Below, one piece after another: positions 11,488-21,315 of a stretch of 64,000 nucleotides of DNA. The translations under genes and the position numbers were made by a program. Source of the DNA: Dendrophyllia cribrosa (Eukaryota > Cnidaria > Anthozoa > Scleractinia > Dendrophylliidae); contig JAJLRJ010000005.1 of the NCBI GenBank assembly GCA_024195265.1, positions 14,575,036-14,639,035 on the forward strand, given 5' to 3'. The notes under the pieces were generated by a model. It saw only the letters and a program-made list of their open reading frames with translations. It had not been told where the DNA came from and made no database searches. Each line of letters starts with the position of its first letter. Position 1 is the first letter of the stretch.

Positions 11488-11997
11488 ACAATAATAATAA
11501 TAATAATAAAAACTTTATTTCTGTGTCAAGATAAAATATAGCAGTTACCCACTAAGTAGGGACACCTATCTAAACTATCTAAATATTTAAACAAGCTAAT
11601 TTACATTAATAAATTATAAATAACTAGGATTTTATATAAAACTCTATAACATAAAATCTTATAAAATATCAATTCAAATGTAAAAACAAACTAAGAGTAT
11701 ACAAACTAAGAATTAAGAATTACACAGGACACAACTTTTACAATCATTCGTAATAAGGCTAGTTAGATCTTGTTTTCTGATTAGATTCTTAAAAGCTTCT
11801 AGAGTATGTAGTTCCCTTGCCTTTGCATCTAACTTGGACCAGAGTACTGGTCCCAAATATCTTACAGAGTGTTTACCAAAACACGTGGTATTAACCCTAG
11901 GAATCACAAATTCTTTAGTTCTTAAATTGTACTTAGAAGTGTTATAAGAAAATAATCTACTTATGTAACCTGGGCACAAGTCCCTTTTAACCTTAAA
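11488..11997 (-). mobile_element. 5'-truncated LINE inserted in the satellite
   Basis: A minus-strand frame (11979-11713) encodes about 88 residues with the pattern NTTCFGKHSVRYLGPVLW and the ending CKSCVLCN. This is typical of the C-terminus of CR1/L2-like LINE ORF2 proteins in marine invertebrates. The 3' end is an (ATT)n tail (11489-11509 on the plus strand as ATA repeats). Satellite sequence resumes immediately on both sides, so this is an insertion. Confidence 0.75.
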
Positions 11998-12216
11998 CAG
12001 TAAAGCAGAATTAGTTAGCGCGTGCTGAGGTTAATATTCTGCTCGACAGATAACAACAGCTCGGCAAAGAACTGACTACCCAAGTAAAGCAGAATTAGTT
12101 AGCGCGTGCTGAGGTTAATATTCTGCTCGACAGATAACAACAGCTCGGCAAAGAACTGACTGCCCAAGTAAAGCAGAATATAGTTAGCGAGTGGTGAGGT
12201 TAATATTCTGCTCGAC
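11998..12216. repeat. 84-bp tandem satellite, block 2
   Basis: About 2.6 units of the same satellite, between the LINE and a long TIR element. Confidence 0.95.
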
Positions 12217-12218
12217 AC

Positions 12219-12887
12219 TCGCGTGTATTAAGGCATGGCTCCTCGTGTAATATTGGGTTTTCATCATTTTTTCTAGCTTTATTCAGCGTCCCCTAATATT
12301 TTATCTTATAACCATGCACTAAGAAACAAAACCATTTTTGGATGGTACCCTGTGTCTGTTGGGGTCACATGACCAGCCACGCCCTAAATTATGCAATATT
12401 TGGAATTTTAAGATTACGGCATGAAAATTCAATTAAAAGCTTCCGTTTTTCCTTCCTTAGTCTTTAATTTACAGAGTAATACGTCAAATTAAACGGGGAA
12501 TTTCGAAAACTGTTATTGCTGCATAATTATTCATTGTTTTCCCCTAGTCCCAGTCCCTCTCTAAATTTAAAACGTTATAGTTTACAAAAACAAAATAACT
12601 TTGGAAAACCCCGATTAGTTCCATAAACCTTGTGCTAATGGTCATGGATAGAAAACAAATTAAGTAGAAAAACGTTTTTCCAATATCTCGTAAATTTGGA
12701 TCGAAAAAAATTGCTAAAAATTGGGCGTGGCAAGTCACGTGACGTAGCAAGTCCATTCATGTAAGCGAAAATTTTTCTTTTCAACATTTAAAAGCCTTTC
12801 AGAAAGTTTAAAGCCAATAGGTCAAATATGTTTTAAAACAAACCACCCCCTTTAAATCGAAAGAGACCTATTCCTTAATTCACCCGA
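12219..12887. mobile_element. ~670-bp long-TIR element inserted in the satellite
   Basis: Ends CTCGCGTGTATTAAGG and its imperfect complement CCTTAATTCACCCGAG. Inner words also pair: GGTCACATGACCAGCCACGC on the left against GCGTGGCAAGTCACGTGAC on the right. No transposase is present. The satellite reading resumes on both sides. Confidence 0.65.
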
Positions 12888-13471
12888 GCAGATAACAACA
12901 GCTCAGCAAAGGACTGACTACCCAAGTAAAGCAGAATTAGTTAGCGCGTGCTGAGGTTAATATTCTGCTCGACAGATAACAACAGCTCGGCAAAGAACTG
13001 ACTACCCAAGTAAAGCAGAATTAGTTAGCGCGTGCTGAGGTTAATATTCTGCTCGACAGATAACAACAGCTCGGCAAAGAACTGACTACCCAAGTAAAGC
13101 AGAATATAGTTAGCGCGTGCTGAGGTTAATATTCTGCTCGACAGATAACAACAGCTCGGCAAAGAACTGACTACCCAAGTAAAGCAGAATAAGGTAGCGA
13201 GTGGTGAGGTTAATATTCTCCTCGACAGACAACAACAGCTCGGCAAAGAACTGACTACCCAAGTAAAACAGAATAAGGTAGCGAGTGGTGAGGTTAATAT
13301 TCTGCTCGACAGATAACAACAGCTCAATAAAGAACTGACTCCCCAAGAAAAGCAGAATAAGTTAGCTCAAGCTAAGGTTAAATTCTGCTCGACAGATAAC
13401 AACAGCTCAGTAAAGAACTGACTACCCAAGTAAAGCAGAATAAGTTACAGCAGTTAGCGCGAGCTGAGATT
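12888..13471. repeat. 84-bp tandem satellite, block 3
   Basis: About seven units. Because 84 is a multiple of three, long open frames (for example minus strand 13327-13025) run through it; these are by-products of the period, not genes. Confidence 0.95.
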
Positions 13472-14469
13472 GATCATATCCCGCAAATGTAATAGTTTCC
13501 TAATAACTGCAAAGTTACAATTCATTTATAAATTTTGTATGCAACTTACCGATGCTGCTCAGTTTTTGCCTGACTTTCATATCAACGAAGAGCGACCGAT
13601 ACTCCGGATGGCGATCATACTAGTAACCTTGTATTTCCCGCCAGAATTAATGCTTTCATGAATCGCTCGTGATCAAAACACGAAAATAGGGAGGTATAAG
13701 CCTTGCACATTCGCGTTAGCGGTTGGCAATCATTTATACTTGCGATATAGCAGGAGAATAGTAGAAAAAATGAAACGAAGACATACCGGAGATAGATAAC
13801 AATGCAGCTGAATTATGTTATGATCGAATCGCGAACACGTGGAAGCGCTGCGTGGTTTCGTGTATTCCGTCTTTAATAATTTTCTCATGCGAAAAAAATA
13901 ATATTGAACTAACAACCAAAATAAACTTACCAATAGCGATGTTGCTCCACTTAATTACATACAGATACAACTTACCAGAGCCGATTTCGCGTGGCTTTTC
14001 GAAAGGACATCGAGGAAGATTTTCCCACCTCGTTTACTGTATTATTCAGTCTATATTCTTCACCCCAGAGTTTTGATATAAAACGCCGGTAAAATGGAAT
14101 GCCGATTCTAGACTTTTCAGGAAATTTTTATAATCTTATCACATCGATTTCAGGTTTCGCAAACGACTGTATTGAAGGTATACCAAGAGAGCTACGATTG
14201 AAATCTCACTGACGAACACATTTTCTTGCGACACATGGCAATTTTCTCGAGAAAATGAAACCGGAAACTGCGTGACATAAATCCTGTTCCATGTTAAGTT
14301 TCCTGGCATGTGGTGATAAGTAGTGTACAAGATTAAAAGACCACCTGGTCAGAATTTTTTTCCAAATATAAACTAGTTGCGATTTGGAGACGGCAATACA
14401 TAGATGTTATTCAGCAAAAAGTTGTATAGCTTGGCTGGTTATTTTTGCTAGCCGTTTTCATTTTTTTAA
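13472..14469. other. No assignable feature
   Basis: Mixed sequence with short frames only. It may hold the degraded 5' part of the PLE that begins downstream, but no PLE N-terminal motif could be read in it. Confidence 0.45.
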
Positions 14470-16484
14470 GCCTTTACGCGAGAAAAAGTAAGAAATTTCC
14501 AAACACTCAACGTTCGCAAATCAAAATGGACTCCCCCAGAGGGCCAGTTTTCTTCTCTAGATTTTTTCGTCAAAAAATGTCGTCACGATGTCCAAAAACT
14601 TAAATTTAACCGCCACACCAAAATTTCCAACCTTTCAACAGGAGAATGGGCAGCGCTCAAAAGTCTTAGCAAACGACGCGACATTGTTATCAAAGCGGCC
14701 GACAAAGGCGGGGCGGTAGTTGTTTGGCGGACCGACCTTTACCGACAAGAGGCTTTTCGGCAACTTTCTGACACCGCTTTCTATGCCAAAGTTGATAAAG
14801 ATCTCACTTCTACCAACCAAAAAATTGTCAAAGAAACTATCCAAGACCTCATTACTAAACAACAATTACCAGTTACCGCCAACAATCTCATCATCACTAC
14901 TCCTAGAACCTCACGCGTTTATTTCAAACCTAAAATTCATAAACCAAACAATCCGGGCCGACCCATTGTTTTCGCTTGTAGCTGTCCTACCGAACTAATT
15001 TCTAGCTATTTAGACAAAATCATGGCCCCCATTGTCAAATCACTACCCTCGTACATTAAGGACACCAATCACGCACTCGAAATTTTCCGGGATTTCAGTT
15101 TTGCCAGCGAAAACAAATTAATTTTCACTATGGACATTACCTCTTTATATACCGTCATCCCCAATGACGAAGGACTTCAAGCACTAAAATATTTTTTCGA
15201 CCAGCGCTCCATTCAAAACCCAAGCTCAGAAACACTGCTCCGCTTAGCCGAATTAGTTTTGACACTTAACTATTTTTCATTTTCCCAAAACTACTACAAA
15301 CAAGTAAATGGAGTCGCCATGGGCACCAAAATGGGACCAAGCTACGCTAACCTTTTTGTAGGCCACATCGAAGACAAATTTTTTAATCAGTACCACGGAA
15401 CCAAACCCGAACTCTACGGCCGCTACATCGATGATTGCATTGGCGCTACCTCTTCCAGTAAAGAGGAACTTAATCAATTCATAACTTCTGTCAATACTTT
15501 TCATCCAGCTCTAAAATATACCTGGGAAATTTCCGAAACCTCAGTCGCTTTTCTTGACATTAATATTCAATCAACGGTAACAGTTTATCCACAAGTGTGC
15601 ACTACAAACCTACAGATTCCCACAGTTATCTGTTACATTCATCCTCACATCCATCGCACGTTAAAAACGCCATTCCGTATTCTCAATTTCTCAGACTTCG
15701 ACGTCTATGTAGTGATGACTCTGATTTTTCAAACAAATCAGAAGAAATGTGCCAGTTTTTCAAGAAACGTGGGTACCCTGACTCTGTTGTTAATACGGGC
15801 CAACAACGTGCACAACAGATCGACAGACAGTCAGCACTACAAACGCCACAGAAGGAAGAGAACGAGAGAATTCCATTCACCCTCACTTTCCACCCACACA
15901 ACAACACAGTCAAAAGCATCATTTTAAAAAATTTCAAATTACTCCAAAACGACCCCGAAACTGGCAGAATTTTTTCACAACCCCCACTAATTTCATTCAA
16001 ACGTGACAAAAACATAGGCAACTTTCTAGTTACGAGCGCACTGAAATCTGACGATGTACCGGGAACTTTCAAATGCTCACGCACACGATGTAACACTTGT
16101 CCTTTCATTCACAACGCGGACAAAATAACAGGACCCAAACGATCTATTAAAATCACTGATCGTTTTACATGCACCTCCGTAAATGTTATCTACTGCATTA
16201 CATGTACTTTTTGCAAAAAGATATACATTGGCGAAACAGGGAGGAGACTGGGCGACCGTTTTCGTGAACATCTCCGAGACGTTGAAAAAAATGACAAAGA
16301 CGCATCCAAACCAGTCGCGCGCCATTTTAATCTTACTAACCATTCTAAACAACACATGACAATCTGCGGCCTTTCCCTACACCAGGGTAACACAGAAAGC
16401 CGTAAAAACCTAGAACAAAAAATCATCTTTCAAATCGGCACTCTCAAACCCCACGGAATCAACGAACGCTTTTCATTCAACTAA
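14470..16484 (+). pseudogene. Penelope-like element protein (RT + GIY-YIG), one frameshift
   Basis: In PLEs this protein reverse-transcribes the element RNA and nicks the target DNA. A frame open from 14470 (after a stop, no ATG) carries the pre-RT motif IVIKAADKGGAVVV (about 14691-14732). The RT motifs follow: FTMDITSLYT (motif A), GVAMGTKMGPSYANLF (motif B), YGRYIDDC with the YIDD catalytic pair (motif C, near 15418), and FLDINI. Reading then shifts from frame 1 to frame 3 near 15570-15576, the footprint of a one-base indel. The second frame encodes KPTDSHSYLL, a Cys cluster (CSRTRCNTC), and a GIY-YIG nuclease with VIYCITC...KKIYIGET and a downstream R-x3-H, ending at 16484. The N-terminus seems truncated. 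The domain order RT then GIY-YIG is diagnostic of Penelope-like elements (Neptune or Poseidon group likely). Confidence 0.9.
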
Positions 16485-16574
16485 TCTACATTTGTTTTTC
16501 ACGTCACCAAATTTCCACCAATAGCGTAGCTCCACCGCTTACTATATAAAACCACACACTACCCACAATTCCTT

Positions 16575-16623
16575 GATTCGCTCCGACGAAGGGCTAGCGC
16601 TCGAAACGTCAGCTATTTGAATC
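16575..16623 (+). ncRNA. Hammerhead-ribozyme-like motif in the PLE 3' region
   Basis: The core reads CCGACGA (one change, U4 to C, from CTGANGA), then the stem II hairpin GGGC-TAGC-GCTC, then GAAACGTC. ACGT is self-complementary, so stem III would need dimerisation, and C would be the cleavage base. Stem I is supported in two parts: GCT/AGC next to the core and GATTC (16575-16579) with GAATC (16619-16623) outside an internal loop. Hammerhead motifs are known in PLEs; the U4 change may have inactivated this one. Confidence 0.6.
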
Positions 16624-16740
16624 TTTTTACGGTGGTCAATTTACCTTATCGACTCAGTCGATAAAACTAAATTCTCGTGTTTCATCCCCCACCGACGCAG
16701 CACCACAGTTTCTCTAGAAACTAACCCCATTCATAAGAAA

Positions 16741-17146
16741 TTTCCAGCCGAGTTGCACAACCTTCCACTCAATAAATTGTTTCGGGACAGTCAGTGATCG
16801 CAAAAAAATTTAAATCTCAATGTAAACATAATACGCACACAGCTAAGTTTCCAGGCGTGAGTTTCTCGTAAGTCTCGAAAACTTTTTGGACCCGAAAAAA
16901 TGTGTTACGTGCAGAATGTTTACCACTTACAATAAAGATTCGGTTTTTGTTGATTTTGAAAGCTAAGCAATAAAATCTTACGTTTAGTACACAACTTTAG
17001 CTGATTTGTGGCGGCTAAAATCTTCAACTCCTTTCGTTAGAAACTACATTTAAAAAATAGCTTTCGGGCTCGAAAACTCTTCGGGAGTTTCGAGAAAAAC
17101 ACGCCAGGCCCGGAAAGTCATCGGAATCGACCACGTTTTGAAAATA
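16741..17146. other. No assignable feature
   Basis: Non-coding. Short words around TCTCGTAAGTCTCGAAAAC and CTCTTCGGGAGTTTCGAG suggest an old inverted repeat, but ends could not be set. Confidence 0.4.
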
Positions 17147-17512
17147 GGGAGCTTAAGCAACCACGACGCCGACGGCAGCGAGAACGGCACAAAACAATAG
17201 GCTTAATGAGCGAAAACAATGCCTCTGCACGTGCGTTTTACATTTTGGTACATTTCTTTGCCGTTCCCTGCAAAACAACAACGTCAAATGATCAAATTAT
17301 AGGTTTTTTGGAGAACGTGAACACACGACGGTTAATTTTCCTTTCTCCATTTGAACTGGAAAGCCACCCCTTCAAATTCAGCTCCTGGACAATCCAGACA
17401 CATTAGACGAACTAAACAAATTGGAGCAACTGCCAATTAGTTTAAAATAGCGCGAATCCTTTTTTCAAGAGACGTTTTCCTTGGCGTTGCCGTCGTCGTT
17501 GCTTAAGCTCCC
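17147..17512. mobile_element. 366-bp TIR element GGGAGCTTAAGCAAC, TA flanks
   Basis: Termini GGGAGCTTAAGCAACCACGA and TCGTTGCTTAAGCTCCC are inverted, then GGCAACGCC-type words pair. The flanks are TA on both sides. Interior words (CACAAAACAATAGG, ATTGTTTTCGCTCATTAA) recur in the related copy at 24965-25306. Confidence 0.8.
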
Positions 17513-17529
17513 TAATCACCAATGCAGTC

Positions 17530-17879
17530 CAACCTCATCCCCAGGGCATTCTCCGTTTTCAAAATGGCGGGCTTTGCGTAGAAACCGCTGGACAAGGCTG
17601 CCAAAACTGACTCCAAGAATCGTGGAGTGATTTGTCACGTGGCGCACGACGAAATGGCGTTTTTCCCGGTTTATTTTGGCGATTTGCAGCCGTGTTTGTT
17701 TTCTGGCAAGCTGAAATCGTTGTTCAAACGAAACGAAGACATCTTGTCTTGTTTTACGAGACAAAATGCTTCGGGATTTTTGGAGAATTTCATCCATAAT
17801 TATCCATGATCCTGGGGTTTTTACGCCCGCCCGCCGCCCCGCCATTTTAAAGGCGGAGAAGGTCCTGGAAACGAGGTTG
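17530..17879. mobile_element. MITE with AACCTCRTCCCCAGG ends, copy 1
   Basis: The left end AACCTCATCCCCAGGGC pairs with the right end GTCCTGGAAACGAGGTT. The interior contains GATTTGCAGCCGTGTTTG, which identifies related copies at 21003-21312 and 54758-54925. Confidence 0.75.
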
Positions 17880-19041
17880 CAATGTAAATTAACACAGTAG
17901 ACTCAGTCCATGGAAAATATAAAATAATCTGGATTTATTTTCTACAACATAGATGTTTTGTTTACAATTCTACGATTCCCTTGTTTGCAATAAATAAGAA
18001 TTATTTTTCATTGTAAAAATTTCACTCGAATACAAACCACTCTTAAATACTTTTAATAAATAAATAATATGTTGACATTTTAAAATATAAAAAATACCAT
18101 TATTTTTTTAAATATGTAACAGGAAAGGCGTTACAAACTCTAAATAAATGTTTAGAAAAATTAAGCCTGAAACCATAAATGTTATTTTCTCTTTTACAAT
18201 AAATAAAAATTCCGCCGGCAAACTGGAAAACAACAAAGACGTAATAATTTAGCGACTTAGTGGTTGATCTAGAAACAAAGCCCTTAAAAAAACGAAAATA
18301 ATCAGGAAAGTTTCCCGTAACAAGAAGCCTTTTGCTTACTACGAATGTCATCATTAAAGTATTTTTAGTTAATAATAATAATAATTAATATTTATAATGC
18401 GCAGGTTCCATATGTAAATGCTTATCTGCGCATAATAGTATTACAAATTAAATATTACAGTATACTAACAACAATGATTAACTTAAAATGTAAACTCTCA
18501 ATGAAAACGTAATAATTAAAAAAGGTAATTAAGATACAATAATTAAACTAATAAAACCTTTTTTAATAAATTGTTTGACTTTGCGACTGGAATCATTGAT
18601 AGCCCTTATTCAAGTTCAAATTAACTCCAAGTTTTTTTATTTTTTAGAAATTAACAAAATTAAAAAGAATTGCCAGTCAATTGGAATAGCTCTTATGTTT
18701 GTTTACGCCAGACTAGCTAATTTCACCCCCAAGCCTCGCTTTCGAAGTTTAAACCTGTGACAATCTCATCAATGCATTCTCAAAAGAGCAATATTGAAAA
18801 GAATATCCACTCAAAACCAACGTGAACTTGTCAAAGGTTTGCAAGGAATTTCGTGCAAACGAGGCTTGGTGGTGACTTTTGAGCTGATGACGTCATCATG
18901 CATAAGGCCTATTCATCTCCCGATTATTCCACTTGTATTCCGATCAGCCCTCATTGCAATCTCGTACTCAGATCTCACTCGTCCTTGTTTACCGTGGGCG
19001 ATCTGTTACGAGATGGAATACTGAATTCACATACATTTCAA
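17880..19041. other. No assignable feature; region downstream of IL-17 gene 1
   Basis: AT-rich with short frames only. It lies 3' of the minus-strand IL-17-like gene and may include its 3' UTR, but a convincing polyadenylation site was not pinned down. ATAATGCGCAGGTTCC near 18396 resembles a dispersed repeat. Confidence 0.4.
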
Positions 19042-19482
19042 TCAGTTGTAAGGGTCGTAAACAAAGGCTATCGCAAGAGTTCTTTCTTTCCACTTCCACA
19101 CTTTCTCTCCCGTAGTTTTGTCGCATCTTGAGATTAGCACCCTGTGATGATAGTAAACAGGTCGACAAAAATGCCTACATCTGGGACATACAGCTTTCAC
19201 GAGACTTCGCGGGACTCGCGCGGGATCTTCGTCTCGGTCCCAGACCCATGGACAATAATCAGTGCCCGGTGAAGAATCCGATCTTGTCTTCCTCGGTTGT
19301 GGAAGGCTCCCGTTAAAAGGGTTGACTAAAGTAGGCGTTGGTTTCTTTACAAATACGTATTTTTGACGAAGATGGCGTAATACTTGGGCTGCTTTTAAAC
19401 CAGGCTTGCGGGGGCATGGAGCTGGAGCCGAGTTTACAAATGTTGCCATGGTGGAAAGGAATGACATTAGCAGCAGCATAAA
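19042..19482 (-). CDS. IL-17-like secreted cytokine, gene 1
   Basis: Encodes 145 residues from ATG 19479-19477. A hydrophobic signal peptide (MLLLMSFLSTMATFVNSA) is followed by a basic, proline-rich pro-region with RKTR (63-66) and an N-glycosylation triplet NGS (56-58). The C-terminal half has the IL-17 signature: CPWVWDRDEDPARVP (76-90), then AVCPRCRHFCRPV (96-108), HRVLISRCD (112-120) and VWKWKERTLAIAFVYD. Cysteines fall at 22, 76, 98, 101, 105 and 119. IL-17 family proteins are dimeric cystine-knot-like cytokines that signal through IL-17 receptors in epithelial immunity; cnidarian members are known. Three bases upstream of the ATG lies a strong acceptor (T-rich run then TTTAG, at 19483-19484), so a 5' exon is likely. 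A paralogue lies at 57971-58432 on the same strand. Confidence 0.88.
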   Translation of the reverse strand, partial: FMLLLMSFLSTMATFVNSAPAPCPRKPGLKAAQVLRHLRQKYVFVKKPTPTLVNPFNGSLPQPRKTRSDSSPGTDYCPWVWDRDEDPARVPRSLVKAVCPRCRHFCRPVYYHHRVLISRCDKTTGEKVWKWKERTLAIAFVYDPYN

Positions 19483-19505
19483 CTAAACGCAGGAATAAAA
19501 AAAAT
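19483..19505 (-). promoter_or_regulatory. 3' splice site before IL-17 gene 1 exon
   Basis: On the minus strand a run TTTTTTTTATTCCTGCG precedes TTTAG, then the exon starts TTTATG. The polypyrimidine tract and AG are well formed. The donor exon was not found with confidence. Confidence 0.6.
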
Positions 19506-19699
19506 ATGAGTCGCTGATTAATATACAAACCAAAACAAACAAGTTAGTGCTGCTTTCGTCTGAAGAAGAAAGCAACTATAGAGATTCTAGAACTCTTGCT
19601 TGACTTGGCCGCGACTAGTAAATTCAACCGCAATCAAATCAAGAGCATACGTGCTGCCTTTCAATACCGCGGGGTTGCTGTTCGAGTGTGTCACTTGCT

Positions 19700-19990
19700 T
19701 TTTTCGTGTTTTGCTTTTCAATCATTAAGGGGCAGTATCCCGGCTAAAACATCTTGTTTTTATGATTATGGCCAGGAACTTGCTTTAAGCTTGTTTTATT
19801 ATCTTGGCATAGAAGGGAGTAAAGCCGACAAAATAACGGATTAAAAAAACCCTCAAAATGCCATCATAATATATTAATGGCAATTTTGATTTCTTAACCG
19901 CCTGTTACGAAATCAAAACAGATGAACTGTGATCCATTTCAATCCTTGTAATCCTGCAACTTTTTCTCCAAACTACTGCTTCTGTTTTGC
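19700..19990. repeat. Segment paralogous to 63645-63930
   Basis: Matches the last 350 bases of the window in colinear order: ATGATTATGGCCAGGA, TTTAAGCTT, GACAAAATAACGG, TTTCAATCCTTG, CCAAACTACTGCTT. The match continues past the element at 19994-20676, to about 20740. It is non-coding. It may be a duplicated flank of the IL-17 locus or an unrecognised old repeat. Confidence 0.6.
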
Positions 19991-19993
19991 TCG

Positions 19994-20676
19994 CACTGGA
20001 CGAAAAAATGGATTTACATGGGTGACAAAACAGTAGTAAAACTGTAGTAAAGACCACATTTGCACAACTTTGCCCATATTTGTAGCAAATCAAACTTGAT
20101 GTTTGCACTTTTTTTGCAAAGAAAGCAAAGATGGTAAATACCGCATTTAATTTAAATAGTTATTATAACTCATATATACTCTTCCTTTTCAATGTGATTA
20201 ATTTAGCTAAAGCTTCATTACTATAGTTTCTAAAAGAACTGTATAACCTCCACCCACTTGTAACCCCCTCTATGGTTGTAGCCAACTCGAAAGCTTGGCT
20301 CCTTTCGCTGCTGCACACTTTTTTCTTTGTTATGTTTAATTCGATGTAGAGTTAGCTCTGCTCTTACTTTTTTTCCCTTATTGTTGGTGTATTATAATTG
20401 AATAAGTGTGAATAAATAAACTTGAACTTGAAACTTGGAATAAAGATGAGCAAAATTAATATGAGATTTGCTTGGGGTAGCAAATTAAGATAATAGTAAA
20501 TTTTGCGCAGATGTATATTTGCACCACATTTGCACACAATTTGCACGTGAGCAAAGATGTATATTTGCATTCACTTCACACCCAGTGCAAATTTGGTTCA
20601 AATTTAGAGGCCTAAATTTGCTACAACATATTCGCTCAATGTGCAAACTTGAGTAAATTCATTTTTTCGTCCAGTG
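19994..20676. mobile_element. CACTA-like element with subterminal TTTGCA repeats, 683 bp
   Basis: Termini CACTGGACGAAAAAATG and CATTTTTTCGTCCAGTG are perfectly inverted, and the flanks are TCG on both sides (19991-19993, 20677-20679). CACT(G/A) ends with a 3-bp duplication are the hallmark of CACTA/EnSpm elements. The outer 150-200 bp on each side hold many TTTGCA/TGCAAA words, like the subterminal transposase-binding repeats of that superfamily. The paralogous segment near 63930 lacks the element, so it is an empty site. No transposase is present. Confidence 0.8.
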
Positions 20677-21002
20677 TCGATAGAATCCTTTTATCCTGAG
20701 TTTAGTTGTATATTTGGTGGCATTTGGCAAAATTTCGTTATTTCGGCGGGACACTGTCCTTTAACCCTTTAAGCCCTAAGAGTGATCATCATCAAATTTT
20801 TCCTTGTAATATCAATGCCTTATCAATCAAAAAGGTCATGCGAATTAAGGACATGATCACAGAAGATGAATTCCGCTTGATATCTAAAAAACAAAATTTC
20901 CCACTACTTCTCTAGGAAATGTATAGGGACAAGAAATGAGAATTTAGATTTTGATATTAGAGCTTAAAGGGTTAAAGAGACAAAATCAAGGCAAAACCAA
21001 GA

Positions 21003-21312
21003 CCAGTCGTCCCCAGGACCTACTTCGCCTGGACAACTCCAAGAATCGTGGGGTAGTTTGTCACGTGACAAAAGATGAAATGGAGTTTTCGGATGTTATT
21101 TTCAGGGATTTGCAGCCGTGTTTGTTTACTGACAATCTGAAATCGTTTGTTCAAAGCGAAGAAACTAAGATATTTCATCATGTTTTACCACTGAGGGGCC
21201 TATTATGGGCTTCTGCTTTTACGCGACACAATACTCCATGATTTCTTGACTGATTTTGGCAACCTTGTTTCGCCCGCCATTTTGAACGCGGAAAGACCCT
21301 GGGGACGAGGTT
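21003..21312. mobile_element. MITE with AACCTCGTCCCCAGG ends, copy 2
   Basis: The right end GACCCTGGGGACGAGGTT pairs with CGTCCCCAGGACC at the left. It shares the interior word GATTTGCAGCCGTGTTTG with copy 1. Confidence 0.7.
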
Positions 21313-21315
21313 GGG

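Larger units (their letters stand above)
14470..16740 (+). mobile_element. Penelope-like retroelement, 5' truncated
   Basis: Spans the frameshifted coding region and about 250 bp of 3' sequence containing a hammerhead-like motif (16575-16623). The 5' boundary is unclear. The 3' boundary is estimated from the point where PLE-like character fades. No target duplication was identified. Confidence 0.7.

Noticed and set aside
13025..13346. Long minus-strand frames with internal peptide repeats
   Set aside because: They arise because the 84-bp satellite period is a multiple of three; the units have no stop in those frames by chance.
10680..13471. Repeat array considered as a CRISPR
   Set aside because: There are no unique spacers; it is a continuous satellite in a eukaryotic genome, with no cas-like genes.
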